51,067 bases of DNA from Lachnospiraceae bacterium (GTDB lineage: Bacteria > Bacillota > Clostridia > Lachnospirales > Lachnospiraceae). A program made the position numbers and the translations under genes. The stretch is from positions 1 through 51,067 of the forward strand of contig JAFSHK010000019.1 in assembly GCA_017440375.1 (NCBI GenBank), written 5' to 3'. Shown here piece after piece: positions 17,011 through 26,578 of this stretch; the stretch's first letter is position 1; each line of letters starts with the position of its first letter. A model generated the notes under the pieces. It was not told the origin of the DNA and made no database searches. It was given only the letters and a program-made list of their open reading frames with translations.

Positions 17011-18466
17011 TACTGCCTGCCAGTTGATTCAATTCTTCATAAACTACCTGAATTTCTTCCGTAAATACACTAATCTTTTTGGTTATTACTTCACTTGTTT
17101 GTGAACTATCCTGTGTAAAACCGGATACCTCTTCACTAGAAGCTGTTAACTGATTAATACTATCTACAATCGTCACATTCGATTGATTAATGGTATTTAC
17201 GTCCTGCACAATTCCATCTACCAGCTTCTTCAAATCGTGCATACTCTCACCATTGCTAAGGAAACTCTTATTAACATCTTCAATTCCTTCATTCTGTTTA
17301 TCAATACTTTCAATTGATGATTCCAAAATTCTGGCGGTATTATCTGTAATTCTTCCCAGTTCTTCAATGATATCTGTTATCTGTTTCGTGGAATCCTTCG
17401 TTTCATCTGCCAACTTTCGAATTTCTTCTGCTACAACAGCAAATCCTTTTCCCGCTTCGCCTGCTCTCGCCGCCTCAATGGATGCATTTAATGCCAATAA
17501 ATTCGTCTGATCGGATATCGCTAAAATTGAGTCTGTAATATCAGAAACTTTACCCACTTCATTAATCAATACTGCAATAACCTCTGACATTTGATTAATA
17601 TTGTCATTAACACCTGCAGACTGCGCGGTTAATTCCTGCACCACCCCGATTCCACTGTTAATAGTATCGAGAACCTCATTGGTAGTGCTCTGTACCGTTT
17701 CCACATTTCCCATTGTTTTATCAATTGCAGTCTGGATATCATGTGTCATATCAGCCTGATGCGTAATCTCGTATAGTGTTTTCTCCGTACTGTCCGCAAT
17801 TGATTTCACGGAGGTATTATTTACTTCTGACTGTCTGTTTATCTCATTCAGTTCATCCATGATTGTATCAAACTTCTGACTAATACTGTTTACAGTAGAT
17901 ACAACCTGTTTTGCCGTTTGTTCATTCTTCTCTGAAACAAGAAGCACTTCTTCCTGCCGTTCTTCAGAAAACTCTATAAAAACTTTTATACCAGAATAGT
18001 ATACAGCGCACATAACTACAGTCATCGCAAGAATGAATCCCTGCTCAAATTGTATTGCCTGACCATACACCTTTAATCGATAAATAAACTGTGATAAATT
18101 AACCACCAACGTACATATTGTCATTATTACAATAAATCTCTTGTTGAAATAGAAAACTGCAACAAATAATACTGCAAATATGTAACAATAATAGAATAAT
18201 TCTTTAAAGGTAAATGCCGCTACACAATAATTCACAAAAAAAATCATCCAATTAATATAAAATACGCGTTTCACCTCTTTGTACCGCACAAACAGGTAAC
18301 TGGTAACGAGAATTGTAATAACCGTTACAGCTGTTAATACTATAGTATCATTACCAATTCCGCCCAATTCTGAAAAAATATTAACAAAATAGAAAAAGCA
18401 CAGGATCATAATAACAAAATATAATAATCTATTACACCTCTTCACATGTTTGTTCGTTATTTTCAT
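17006..18466 (-). CDS. Methyl-accepting chemotaxis protein
   Basis: A 486-residue membrane signal transducer. Residues about 10-165 form six membrane helices without a large periplasmic-type sensor loop. No HAMP domain is evident. Residues about 190-486 form the cytosolic methyl-accepting coiled coil, with the highly conserved hairpin tip [20 protein letters not shown] followed by [18 protein letters not shown], which contacts CheA and CheW. The sensory input may come through the membrane part, for example from energy state; this is inference. No che genes are in the window. The stop codon lies in a repeat-like sequence, so the native C-terminus may have been altered. AGGAGG precedes the ATG at 18466. 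Confidence 0.9.
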   Translation of the reverse strand: MKITNKHVKRCNRLLYFVIMILCFFYFVNIFSELGGIGNDTIVLTAVTVITILVTSYLFVRYKEVKRVFYINWMIFFVNYCVAAFTFKELFYYCYIFAVLFVAVFYFNKRFIVIMTICTLVVNLSQFIYRLKVYGQAIQFEQGFILAMTVVMCAVYYSGIKVFIEFSEERQEEVLLVSEKNEQTAKQVVSTVNSISQKFDTIMDELNEINRQSEVNNTSVKSIADSTEKTLYEITHQADMTHDIQTAIDKTMGNVETVQSTTNEVLDTINSGIGVVQELTAQSAGVNDNINQMSEVIAVLINEVGKVSDITDSILAISDQTNLLALNASIEAARAGEAGKGFAVVAEEIRKLADETKDSTKQITDIIEELGRITDNTARILESSIESIDKQNEGIEDVNKSFLSNGESMHDLKKLVDGIVQDVNTINQSNVTIVDSINQLTASSEEVSGFTQDSSQTSEVITKKISVFTEEIQVVYEELNQLAGSM

Positions 18467-18526
18467 CTTTTTGTCCTCCTACAATAATTTATATAATAAC
18501 CTCATTATTATATACTCATATATACT

Positions 18527-18561
18527 CACTACCTACGAGCGCTTTCCTATTATAAAAAGAA
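18527..18561 (+). repeat. Dispersed short repeat, copy 1
   Basis: CACTACCTACGAGCGCTTTC continuing as CTAT and an A-rich tail. A second copy is at 45162-45199 (22 of the first 25 bases identical) and a more diverged one at 24577-24611. This copy lies between the chemoreceptor and copper genes and overlaps the T-tract of the copA terminator. Confidence 0.5.
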
Positions 18562-18599
18562 GCCGATGACTTATGAAATACTTCTTTCGTTCATCGGCT
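18552..18599 (-). terminator. Intrinsic terminator of the csoR-copA operon
   Basis: Arms AGCCGATGA and TCATCGGCT (18561-18569 and 18591-18599) around a 21-base loop, followed on the minus strand by TTCTTTTT. It lies about 150 bases beyond the copA stop. The 285-base gap 18467-18751 holds this hairpin, a dispersed repeat and otherwise only AT-rich DNA. Confidence 0.75.
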
Positions 18600-18751
18600 C
18601 TCTACCTGTGTCTGACTTCCTCTCTGCTTTTATTTTTTGGTTATTATTTATAAATTATATAATCATTTCCGCATTCTCTTGTCAATATTTGCTATTTTTT
18701 TCCTCTTTGCCCATTTTCATTACATTGCACTACGTTCATACAGTCATTCGC

Positions 18752-18961
18752 CTATTGAATAGAAACAACCTCAAAATCCTTCTCTTCTACTGTTTTCTTT
18801 AACACATCATCTGCGATTTCTGACTGCAGCTTCACAATTGCAGTTCCGTTCTCATGGCTTACAACTGCTTCTTCTACTTCTGCCAGTGCCTCTAACGCTT
18901 TCTTAACAGTTGCCTCACAGTGTCCACACATCATTCCTTTGATTTCAATCTTCTTTTCCAT
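18752..18961 (-). CDS. Possible internally started CopZ-like copper chaperone (69 aa) inside copA
   Basis: The last 69 codons of copA start with ATG (18961), preceded by AAAAGGGGATAACAACA, a plausible ribosome site. The segment encodes a complete CopZ/HMA fold (IEIKGMMCGHCEATVKKALE). Separate copZ genes of this size are normal in Clostridia. Here the frame upstream has no stop, so the domain is also fused to CopA. Internal initiation would give both a tethered and a free chaperone. This is inference; only the frame and site are seen. Confidence 0.4.
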   Translation of the reverse strand: MEKKIEIKGMMCGHCEATVKKALEALAEVEEAVVSHENGTAIVKLQSEIADDVLKKTVEEKDFEVVSIQ

Positions 18962-21226
18962 TGTTGTTATCCCCTTTTCTTCCTTTTTGGTGCTGTACAC
19001 CTGAAAGAAGTTCAACCGTAATGCATTGCTGACAACGCAAAAACTGGATAAGCTCATGGCTGCCGCGCCAAACATTGGATTTAACTTCCATCCGAATATA
19101 GGATACCACACTCCTGCCGCAAGCGGAATCCCAATTATATTATAGAAAAATGCCCAGAACAAATTCTCATGGATATTTTTCAATGTAGCACGACTTAATC
19201 GGATGGCTGCCGGCACATCACGTAAACGACTCTTCATCAATACAATATCTGCTGCATCAATCGCTATATCAGTTCCTGCACCGATTGCAATACCCACATC
19301 CGCTCTGGTAAGTGCCGGTGCATCATTAATGCCGTCGCCTACCATCGCTACTTTACCACGCTTCTGCAATGCGCGAATAACCTGCTCTTTTCCATCCGGT
19401 AAAACATCTGCTATCACTTCATCCACACCGACCTGTGCACCAATTGCTTCTGCCGTTCTCTCATTGTCTCCAGTTAACATAACTACCTTCGCACCCATAT
19501 TTTGAAGCTCACTGATTGCCTGTGCACTATCTTCCTTTATCACATCCGCAACGGCAATAATTCCCTGAAAAATTCCTGCTTTACTAAAAAACAATGGTGT
19601 TTTTCCTTGTTTAGCCAGTGCTTCCGCCTGTATCATGCTTTCCTTGGGAATCTCTGTCTTTGATTTTATAAATGCAAGATTACCGCCGGTAAGTTCTTCA
19701 TTATTGACTATGCCAGTCACTCCATTTCCCGGAAGTGCCTGAAAATCTTCTATGTTATCGACATCCACACGTTTTTCCTCGGCCTGCTTCACAATTGCTT
19801 TTGCGAGAGGATGCTCACTTCTGTTTTCCAAAGTATACGCTAACTTCAGCAAATCCTCTTCTGTATTTCCCGCAATCGGAAGAATATCTGTCACTTCCGG
19901 TTCTCCTTTGGTAATGGTGCCGGTTTTATCTAGTGCTACAATCTGTACCTTGCCTGCAAGTTCCAAAGATTGTGCAGTCTTAAACATAATACCGTGTTTC
20001 GCTCCCATACCGTTACCTACCATTATGGCTACCGGAGTTGCCAGTCCCAGTGCGCAAGGACAACTGATAACCAAAACGGAAATTCCTCTTGCCAGTGCAA
20101 AGCCAAAGCTTTCTCCTGAAAGCAACCAGATCATTGTAGTAATGACAGCAATTAATATCACCGCCGGAACAAAAATACCCGAAACTTTATCTGCCACTTT
20201 AGCAATCGGCGCCTTTGTCGCTGCTGCATCACTTACCATCTGAATAATTTGCGATAACGTCGTATCTTCTCCGACTCTGGTTGCTTCACAGCGTATAAAT
20301 CCCGACTGATTCAAGGTTGCTGCACAAACACTATCACCTTCCTGCTTATCTACCGGAATGCTCTCGCCTGTCAACGCCGCTTCATTCACCGCACTGCTTC
20401 CTTCTACTACAAAGCCATCCACCGGAATATTCTCTCCCGGTCTTACGACGAAAATATCCCCGATTCGCACCTGTTCAATAGGAACTTCTGTCTCTTTATC
20501 ATTACGCATGACAACTGCCGTCTTGGGCGCTAACTTCATCAGGCTTTTCAACGCATCCGTTGTTTTTCCTTTGGAACGTGCTTCCAACATTTTTCCTATC
20601 GTTATTAATGTCAAAATCATGGCTGCTGATTCAAAATAGAATTCGTGCATATATGCCATTACGGCATCCGCATCACCTTTTAACTGTGCATCCGTCATGG
20701 CAAACAGTGCATAGACACTATAAACAAAAGAAGCTCCTGCTCCCATCGCAACCAAAGTATCCATATTAGGTGCTTTGTGAATAAGACCTTTGAAACCGTT
20801 CACGAAAAATTTTTGGTTGATTATCATGATTGCAATCGTAAACAGAAGCTGCAAAAGTCCCATTGCAACATGATTTCCATAAAACCACGACGGTATCGGC
20901 CAATCCCACATCATATGTCCCATGGAAAAATACATAAGTGGTAACAGCAAACATAACGAAGCTATCATTCTTTTTTGTAAAAGAGGAATTTCTTCATTAC
21001 TTTTCTCTTTATCGTTGTTCCCTTTTTGGCCTCTTAATGAGGCACCATAACCTGCCGCTTCTACTGCCCGAATAATTTCCTGCGCAGTCGCCGTTCCTTC
21101 TACTCCCATAGAATTCGTAAGCAGACTAACCGAACAACTCGTTACGCCTTCTACACCGGATACTGCCTTTTCTACTCTGGCACTACATGCAGCACAGCTC
21201 ATACCGGTTACTGTATATTGCTCCAT
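18752..21226 (-). CDS. copA: Copper-exporting P1B-type ATPase with C-terminal CopZ-like domain
   Basis: An 824-residue integral membrane Cu(I) pump. Domains in order: N-terminal HMA domain with GMSCAACS (Cys11 and Cys14), membrane helices, actuator domain with TGES, the intramembrane metal site SCPCALGLATP, phosphorylation site DKTGTITKGE, nucleotide site SEHPLAKA, hinge GDGINDAPAL, final helix pair with N and M-x-x-S-S residues of Cu-ATPases, and, unusually, a second HMA domain at the C-terminus (residues about 756-824, GMMCGHCEATV). It follows csoR by 21 bases in one copper-induced operon. The C-terminal HMA segment begins with its own ATG and ribosome-site-like sequence (see 18752-18961). 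Confidence 0.95.
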   Translation of the reverse strand: MEQYTVTGMSCAACSARVEKAVSGVEGVTSCSVSLLTNSMGVEGTATAQEIIRAVEAAGYGASLRGQKGNNDKEKSNEEIPLLQKRMIASLCLLLPLMYFSMGHMMWDWPIPSWFYGNHVAMGLLQLLFTIAIMIINQKFFVNGFKGLIHKAPNMDTLVAMGAGASFVYSVYALFAMTDAQLKGDADAVMAYMHEFYFESAAMILTLITIGKMLEARSKGKTTDALKSLMKLAPKTAVVMRNDKETEVPIEQVRIGDIFVVRPGENIPVDGFVVEGSSAVNEAALTGESIPVDKQEGDSVCAATLNQSGFIRCEATRVGEDTTLSQIIQMVSDAAATKAPIAKVADKVSGIFVPAVILIAVITTMIWLLSGESFGFALARGISVLVISCPCALGLATPVAIMVGNGMGAKHGIMFKTAQSLELAGKVQIVALDKTGTITKGEPEVTDILPIAGNTEEDLLKLAYTLENRSEHPLAKAIVKQAEEKRVDVDNIEDFQALPGNGVTGIVNNEELTGGNLAFIKSKTEIPKESMIQAEALAKQGKTPLFFSKAGIFQGIIAVADVIKEDSAQAISELQNMGAKVVMLTGDNERTAEAIGAQVGVDEVIADVLPDGKEQVIRALQKRGKVAMVGDGINDAPALTRADVGIAIGAGTDIAIDAADIVLMKSRLRDVPAAIRLSRATLKNIHENLFWAFFYNIIGIPLAAGVWYPIFGWKLNPMFGAAAMSLSSFCVVSNALRLNFFQVYSTKKEEKGITTMEKKIEIKGMMCGHCEATVKKALEALAEVEEAVVSHENGTAIVKLQSEIADDVLKKTVEEKDFEVVSIQ

Positions 21227-21247
21227 TTCTCATTCTTTTCCTTTCTT

Positions 21248-21559
21248 CTATTTCATCAGTTTCTGTAACAGAATTACCAACTCATCAATGACTTCATCAT
21301 TTCCTTCACGAATGTTATCTGCTACACAAGTTCGAATATGATTCGAGAGTAATTGTTTGTTAAAACTGTTCAGTGCCGCGTTTATGGCCGCTACCTGCAC
21401 AATGATATCCGTACAATAACACTCCTTCTCAATCATTCCTTGTATACCTCGAACTTGTCCTTCAATACGTTTCAAACGATTCATCAAGTCTTTATATTCT
21501 TTGTCCGAACGCTCCTTTGTTCTTCCACAACATTCCGGACAGATTGTCTTTTCTTCCAA
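21248..21559 (-). CDS. csoR: Copper-sensing repressor CsoR
   Basis: A 103-residue all-helical tetrameric repressor. Copper binds the Cys-His-Cys set, visible as Cys49 (ECYCTD), His74 and Cys78 (SNHIRTC) with the family spacing of 25 and 4. The core RLKRIEGQVRGIQGMIE is typical. An N-terminal CPECC motif adds extra cysteines. The start codon is TTG at 21559, with GGGAG eight bases upstream. It is first in the copper operon with copA, behind an operator that it almost certainly binds (21648-21676). Confidence 0.9.
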   Translation of the reverse strand: MEEKTICPECCGRTKERSDKEYKDLMNRLKRIEGQVRGIQGMIEKECYCTDIIVQVAAINAALNSFNKQLLSNHIRTCVADNIREGNDEVIDELVILLQKLMK

Positions 21560-21596
21560 ATTTGCTGACTCCCTTTTTAATAATTTTTAGCAGGCG

Positions 21597-21644
21597 TTTG
21601 CGAAACTCAAAATTGCTTTGATTAAATTGTTCATGATGAACAAT
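21597..21644. repeat. Solo copy of the MITE end sequence in the csoR leader
   Basis: From TTGCGAAACT onward this stretch matches the left end of the element at 28321 at about 39 of 47 positions without gaps. It ends in a perfect 19-base palindrome, ATTGTTCATGATGAACAAT (21626-21644), which overlaps the expected transcription start of csoR. Confidence 0.55.
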
Positions 21645-21647
21645 ACA

Positions 21648-21676
21648 AATATATACCCCCTGGGGGTATATGTCAA
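21648..21676 (-). promoter_or_regulatory. csoR-copA promoter with CsoR operator
   Basis: Minus-strand TTGACA (21676-21671) and TATATT (21653-21648) with a 17-base spacer. The spacer is filled by a perfect GC-rich palindrome: ATATACCCCC, one base, then GGGGGTATAT (21651-21671). This matches the CsoR operator type described for Bacillus and relatives. Repressor binding would block RNA polymerase directly; copper releases it. Confidence 0.9.
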
Positions 21677-21719
21677 CATCAAAAATGGTATCATTTCTGC
21701 ATGACTGAAACGGTTACAC

Positions 21720-21756
21720 AAAAAATGCAGCATACATTTTTGTACACTGCATTTTC
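21720..21756 (-). terminator. Intrinsic terminator after the GH43 gene
   Basis: Arms AAAATGCAG and CTGCATTTT with further pairing of GTAC inside. On the minus strand it is followed by TTTTTTG. It lies 50 bases past the GH43 stop and also insulates the csoR promoter. Confidence 0.75.
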
Positions 21757-21807
21757 TTTACTATCATAATATTTACTATCCTGATATTTTATATCTTAAT
21801 ATTTGTC

Positions 21808-23364
21808 TTAATATTTGACTCCCCAAATGCTTTCATTAGAGCCAACTGCGCTGAAAGTCATAACCGGCGTTCCTGCTTCATCGTTCATCGCACAGAAAAC
21901 ACCACTGTATTCTTTCTCATTGTATGTAATGTGCATGTAATAAGAATCTTCTGTCATTTCCCAAGTTCCGGTAACGCCATCACCATAAACATTGCCTCTC
22001 TCAGAAAGCACCAACTTAATTGGCTGTGCGATTTCCGCATTGATTTCTGTTCCTTGGTTAATCACATAATATTCACCGACTACTTCCTCTTTGCCATATC
22101 CTGTTTCCGAAATAGTCTCGCCGTCTGTTGCATAAGGCAGCATACACGGCCATCCTTCTTCATTTACAAAAAACTGATGAACACGTGGTTCGTGATCTTC
22201 TGTATAATTATCAAATCTGGTATGGAACACAATATATTCCTTACCATCCTGATCAACAAATGCAGAATTGTGTCCGGTTGCCATATATGCCATATCAAGG
22301 CTCGGCAAATAATAATTACCGGAAACCTTCAAACCAAAGTTTGCATGCTCCACACTCTTGCCCGGATATTCTCCGTTCATGTCCACATAGGTTCCATCTA
22401 CTGTTTCCGAACGGAATACACGCATCTGGTAACCACCTTCTCGTACCAGAGAACCATAGGAAACAAACAGATAATAATACCCATGTGCCTCGTCATACAA
22501 AATATATGGTCCTTCAATCGACATATGACCTCCACCCATAAGCCTCTTACCGAAATATGGGTCTACATTGTTCTCCGGGTCTGCTTCCGGATGAATTACA
22601 AGACCTGTCTGTTCATCAATCTCCAATAAGAACATACCACCGGACCATGAACCATATACCATCCACATTCTACCGTCTTCGTCGTAAAAAACAGACGGAT
22701 CAATTGCATTTGGATAATCGTTAAAATTATATTCGTTCTTAGCTGAAATATAATTTTCTTCCGCGTACTCTTGACTCACATAGTCAAGAACATCTGTCGC
22801 ACCGATTGATTCTTTGGCAAAACCGGAATAAATCAATGCTCCCTGCCATTTATAAGGTCCCTCCGGATTTTTTGAAGTCGCATAACAAAGATTGGATGCA
22901 TTCCAGGTAGACGTTGTACAGAAATACATATAGTACATATCCTGCGCTTTGTTATATACAACATCCGGCGCCCAGATATGCTTCGTTCTGTCATCTGTAC
23001 GAATCAAACTGTTTTTATTACCTGCATAATCAAAAACATGTTCTGTTGCAAATAAGTTGTCAAATATAGGATTGTCAGAACGATATCCATCTCCTATAAA
23101 AGTCCAATTTCTTAAGTCTGTGGAAGTTGCCCCTGACATATGGGAACCAAAAATATAATAGTTTCCATCCACTGCAATAATTGACGGGTCATGTACACTC
23201 ACTCCTGCATCAATAGTTGCTGTTGCAATTCCCTCATAACTTACTGTAAAATCTGAATCAATTTTTTCCGGGAATAATCTATCATAATTCTGATAGATAC
23301 CAATACCGGCCGCTATTGCGGCTATTGCCACTGCACCGATGATAATTATCCCTTTTTTCTTCAT
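21808..23364 (-). CDS. GH43 family glycoside hydrolase, probable endo-arabinanase or arabinosidase
   Basis: A 518-residue enzyme exported and held by an N-terminal membrane helix (residues about 4-24); no lipobox cysteine. The five-bladed propeller motifs of GH43 are clear: general base Asp in VHDPSIIAVDG, WAPDVVY, the pKa-modulating Asp in NAIDPSVFYD, and acid Glu in SIEGPYILYD. The C-terminal 100 residues form a beta domain as in two-domain arabinanases (ISETGYGKEEVVGEYYVINQ then GTWEMTED). It probably cleaves alpha-1,5-arabinan from plant pectin; other GH43 substrates are possible. The divergent AraC regulator at 23565 is the likely controller. Confidence 0.85.
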   Translation of the reverse strand: MKKKGIIIIGAVAIAAIAAGIGIYQNYDRLFPEKIDSDFTVSYEGIATATIDAGVSVHDPSIIAVDGNYYIFGSHMSGATSTDLRNWTFIGDGYRSDNPIFDNLFATEHVFDYAGNKNSLIRTDDRTKHIWAPDVVYNKAQDMYYMYFCTTSTWNASNLCYATSKNPEGPYKWQGALIYSGFAKESIGATDVLDYVSQEYAEENYISAKNEYNFNDYPNAIDPSVFYDEDGRMWMVYGSWSGGMFLLEIDEQTGLVIHPEADPENNVDPYFGKRLMGGGHMSIEGPYILYDEAHGYYYLFVSYGSLVREGGYQMRVFRSETVDGTYVDMNGEYPGKSVEHANFGLKVSGNYYLPSLDMAYMATGHNSAFVDQDGKEYIVFHTRFDNYTEDHEPRVHQFFVNEEGWPCMLPYATDGETISETGYGKEEVVGEYYVINQGTEINAEIAQPIKLVLSERGNVYGDGVTGTWEMTEDSYYMHITYNEKEYSGVFCAMNDEAGTPVMTFSAVGSNESIWGVKY

Positions 23365-23564
23365 TCTTCCTTTCTCCTTAATCTACTCATGCCTTCGCTA
23401 GCAGATGAGCGGTCTGCTAATTTTACTATAACAGACTTGTTACTTCTTTTCAAAAGGTTTTTGACTTCAAATTTGTTCCATGCTATTATATTTTATCATA
23501 ACTAGTATCACGATAACTGTAATCATGACATAATAGTATAGACTTGAAGAATAGAGGATTACGT

Positions 23565-24578
23565 ATGAAAAAAGAGCTGATTGATAAAACAGACAAGTTA
23601 ATAGAAGATCATTCCGAAGAGGATGTTAAGGAAACCATATTTACCTATGATAATTTTTATGAAAAGAAACATCATGGAAATCTGGACTACCCAGTTATGG
23701 TCTATTTTGTGGATTTGTCCAAATCTTATATGCATGCTATCCGATGGCATTGGCACGAAGAAATGGAAATTATTATTATCAACTCCGGTCGCACGGAAGT
23801 ACTCACCGACGATGAAACCTTTATTCTGGAACCTGGTCAAGGTATGATTATCAATCAAAATGTAATGCATTCTTTTCACAGCATTGCCGACGGCAACTGT
23901 ACATACTATTCTTTAGTGTTTCATCCTGACTTTCTTTTTGGACATACAAATTCCTATATGCGGACACAGTTTCTACTGCCTGCCCAGAGTTTTTCCATCT
24001 TAAAGGCCCTTCCACTAGACGAAAAAGATTCCTGGCATGAATCTATGTTGGATATTCTAAATGATGTCATTGCTGTTAATCTGACGAAAAACTTCGGCTA
24101 TGAAATTGCAACAAAAGGTTACTTATGTCAATTCTGGTCTATCCTGATAAGCAGACTTTCTCAAACAGCAGATATTCCGCAATCACCACAGATTTCTTTG
24201 GATGAACAACGCGTGAAACAAGCCATGCTTTTTATCCGCCTTCATCATGCTGAGTCACTTACGTTAGACGATATTGCCGAAAGTATTCCGGTTAGCAAAA
24301 GCGAGTGTTGTCGTTGCTTCAAACGAACAATTCAAATGACTCCTTTTGAATATTTGATGAAATACCGCATTTTCGAAGCCAGTAAGAAAATACTGGACGA
24401 CACAAATGCCAAACACTCTATTTCGGATTTGGCATTATCTGTGGGTTTTAACAATATCAGTTATTTTAATAAATTATTCAAAAGATATCTGGACTGTACT
24501 CCGACCGAATACCGCGAACACATCGCAGAAACGGTTGCTACCAGCGGAAGCGGTCCTTTCAATATTCCTATTATCTAA
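23565..24578 (+). CDS. AraC-family transcriptional regulator
   Basis: A 337-residue activator. The N-terminal half is a cupin sugar-sensing domain (IRWHWHEEMEIIIINSGRTE and EPGQGMIINQNVMHSF). The C-terminal 100 residues hold two helix-turn-helix motifs (LTLDDIAESIPVSKSECCRC and ISDLALSVGFNNISYFNKLF then KRYLDCTPTEYR). The ATG at 23565 is chosen because AGAGGAT lies seven bases upstream; a TTG seven codons earlier is weaker. It is divergent from the GH43 gene across a 200-base gap and probably activates it in response to an arabino-oligosaccharide. Stop codon abuts a dispersed repeat. Confidence 0.9.
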   Translation: MKKELIDKTDKLIEDHSEEDVKETIFTYDNFYEKKHHGNLDYPVMVYFVDLSKSYMHAIRWHWHEEMEIIIINSGRTEVLTDDETFILEPGQGMIINQNVMHSFHSIADGNCTYYSLVFHPDFLFGHTNSYMRTQFLLPAQSFSILKALPLDEKDSWHESMLDILNDVIAVNLTKNFGYEIATKGYLCQFWSILISRLSQTADIPQSPQISLDEQRVKQAMLFIRLHHAESLTLDDIAESIPVSKSECCRCFKRTIQMTPFEYLMKYRIFEASKKILDDTNAKHSISDLALSVGFNNISYFNKLFKRYLDCTPTEYREHIAETVATSGSGPFNIPII

Positions 24579-24611
24579 CTACCTACGATCACTTTTCTTT
24601 TACATAACAAA
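24577..24611 (+). repeat. Dispersed short repeat, copy 2 (diverged)
   Basis: AACTACCTACGATCACTTTT begins in the araC-family stop codon itself and is followed by an A-rich tail leading into the terminator. It is related to the copies at 18527 and 45162. Confidence 0.35.
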
Positions 24612-24633
24612 GTCAGGCCCAAGAGCCTGACTT
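24610..24633. terminator. Bidirectional terminator between AraC and M18 genes
   Basis: Arms AAGTCAGGC and GCCTGACTT around a short loop, between two convergent genes. T- and A-rich flanks are modest. Confidence 0.7.
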
Positions 24634-24653
24634 GCAAAAATTTCGTTCTGAAA

Positions 24654-25937
24654 TTATTGTTTATAAAATGTTTGTAGCGCCTCTATTAAATACCCAATAT
24701 CCTTTGTCCCTGCTGTTTCCATTGCAGAATGCATGGCAAGCTGTGGCAATCCGATATCTACGGTACTTACAGATACTTGTGACGTAGAAATATTTCCAAG
24801 TGTACTTCCTCCTACCATATCCGAACGATTCGCATAGGTTTGACAAGGTACATCAGCCTGTTGACAGATATCCTTCATGACTGCTGCCGAATAAGCATCC
24901 GTAGCATAACGCTGGCTGCCATGATGTTTGATAACAATGCCACCATTCAATATCGGTCTGTTTTCTGCATCTGCCTTCTCCGTATGATTCGGATGCAACG
25001 CATGTGCATTATCCGCTGAAATCATAAAGCTATTTGCAAGCATACAACAATACGTTTCCTCATCCATACCAAGCTTCGTACAAATTCTTGTAAGTACATC
25101 TTTCAAGAAGGTTGAGTCCGCCCCTTGCTTTGTTCCACTTCCTACTTCTTCATTATCAAAAACCGCACAGAGATTGATATACTGCAAAGACTGTCCCTTT
25201 ATAAGAGAATACATACCGGCATAAGCACACTCTAAATCATCTAACCTTGGTCCTGCTATGAATGCCTCATCCAAACCTATCACACGACACTTATCCCGAT
25301 TATACAAAAATAAATCTGTTCCAAGAATATCTTCCTTCTTAATTCCTGCCTCTTTCGCCAGAAGTTCTAAATAAGTTCCTTTTGCATCTGCTGCTCCAAC
25401 AAGAGGCTGCATATCAATTTGCGGATTGTACTCAACTCCTTTATTCATATCCCGGTTCATGTGAATTGCTACATTCGGAATAATTGCTACATCTCTATCC
25501 AAATTTACAAGACTGCTTTGTAGTCCCTCTTTCGTTTTGCCAACAATTCTTCCTGCAACCGAAAGTGGTCTGTCTAGCCACGTAGACAAAATCATTCCAC
25601 CATACTTTTCCACATTCCACTTCAAATATGCCTTGTCTACTATATTCTCCGGAATCTCTTTCAATTTAAAACAAGGCGAATCACTGTGTGCCGCAACCAT
25701 GTGAAAACCTTTTATCTCATTGAAACTGCAATCCGGAATCGTAAATGCTATAATCGACGAATCATTTCGATTTACATAATATTTGCCACCAATAGAAATA
25801 TCCCACTTGTTTTTCTCTTCCAATTTCTGAAATCCAGCTCCCTCTAACATTTTTTCCAAGTTAGAGACCGCATGAAAACAAGTGGGACTTTTTTCTATAA
25901 AAGTAAATAGCTGTTGCAGTTGCATGTTCTGATTCAT
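24654..25937 (-). CDS. M18 family aminopeptidase
   Basis: A 427-residue cytosolic di-zinc aminopeptidase that trims acidic or neutral residues from peptides. Metal and catalytic motifs of M18 are in place: MVAAHSDSPCFKLK (His ligand), RLDDLECAYAG (bridging Asp), FDNEEVGSGTKQGA (Glu-Glu pair), SADNAHALHPN (Asp ligand) and a final His in LPQLAMHSAMETAG. Length is normal. The gene stands alone; CCCTCC upstream gives a minus-strand GGAGGG ribosome site. Confidence 0.9.
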   Translation of the reverse strand: MNQNMQLQQLFTFIEKSPTCFHAVSNLEKMLEGAGFQKLEEKNKWDISIGGKYYVNRNDSSIIAFTIPDCSFNEIKGFHMVAAHSDSPCFKLKEIPENIVDKAYLKWNVEKYGGMILSTWLDRPLSVAGRIVGKTKEGLQSSLVNLDRDVAIIPNVAIHMNRDMNKGVEYNPQIDMQPLVGAADAKGTYLELLAKEAGIKKEDILGTDLFLYNRDKCRVIGLDEAFIAGPRLDDLECAYAGMYSLIKGQSLQYINLCAVFDNEEVGSGTKQGADSTFLKDVLTRICTKLGMDEETYCCMLANSFMISADNAHALHPNHTEKADAENRPILNGGIVIKHHGSQRYATDAYSAAVMKDICQQADVPCQTYANRSDMVGGSTLGNISTSQVSVSTVDIGLPQLAMHSAMETAGTKDIGYLIEALQTFYKQ

Positions 25938-26048
25938 TTTTTCCCTCCAAGCATCAAATATTTTTGCGTAAAATTCATTTATACGACATATACTTATAAA
26001 GTCAGAATACTTCTTTTTTAATATATCGTATAACAGAGGAGTTTATCA

Positions 26049-26552
26049 ATGAATATTTCACTAAAAAAAACGGAAATCGTTGCGTGTATACTATCCTGCA
26101 TCTTAGGTGTTCTTTTCCATTTTGTTTACAACTGGAGTAATCAATCATTTTTCCTTGGTTTCTTTGTACCTGTTAACGAGTCCATATGGGAACATCTGAA
26201 GCTGCATTTTTATCCTATCATTCTTGTATCCATTCCACAATATTATCTGTTAGGAAAACAATATCCGGATTTTTTCTGCGTAAAATTTCGTTCCATTCTA
26301 CTAGCTATTTTTTCTACTGTCATTTTATTCTATACCTATTCCGGTATTTTAGGACAGATTGTAGATTTTATTAATATTGCGATTTTCTTTCTCTCCATGA
26401 TACTGGCTTATCTTTATAGCTGCAAGCAACTGCAAAAACAGGCTCCTGCAAAATCCTCCGGATATTGTATCCTTGGACTGTTTACGCTTGCACTTCTTTT
26501 TGCTGTATTTACAATTTACCCGCCTGCTATTGGCCTTTTTCAAGTACCATAA
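26049..26552 (+). CDS. DUF6512-type integral membrane protein
   Basis: A 167-residue protein with five predicted membrane helices. The segment PVNESIWEHLKLHFYP between helices one and two resembles the conserved part of the DUF6512 family as I know it; no function is established. AGAGGAG precedes the ATG. The 110-base gap to the M18 gene must contain two divergent promoters. Confidence 0.7.
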   Translation: MNISLKKTEIVACILSCILGVLFHFVYNWSNQSFFLGFFVPVNESIWEHLKLHFYPIILVSIPQYYLLGKQYPDFFCVKFRSILLAIFSTVILFYTYSGILGQIVDFINIAIFFLSMILAYLYSCKQLQKQAPAKSSGYCILGLFTLALLFAVFTIYPPAIGLFQVP

Positions 26553-26578
26553 AACTTTTGTTCCTTCTCCTGTTCTTG

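Noticed and set aside
18566..18802. Plus-strand frame of 78 codons with membrane-like composition
   Set aside because: It starts inside the copA terminator hairpin, overlaps the copA end, has no ribosome site and reflects AT-rich DNA.
19203..20639. Long plus-strand frames opposite copA
   Set aside because: They mirror the copA codons on the other strand, lack ribosome sites and resemble no family.
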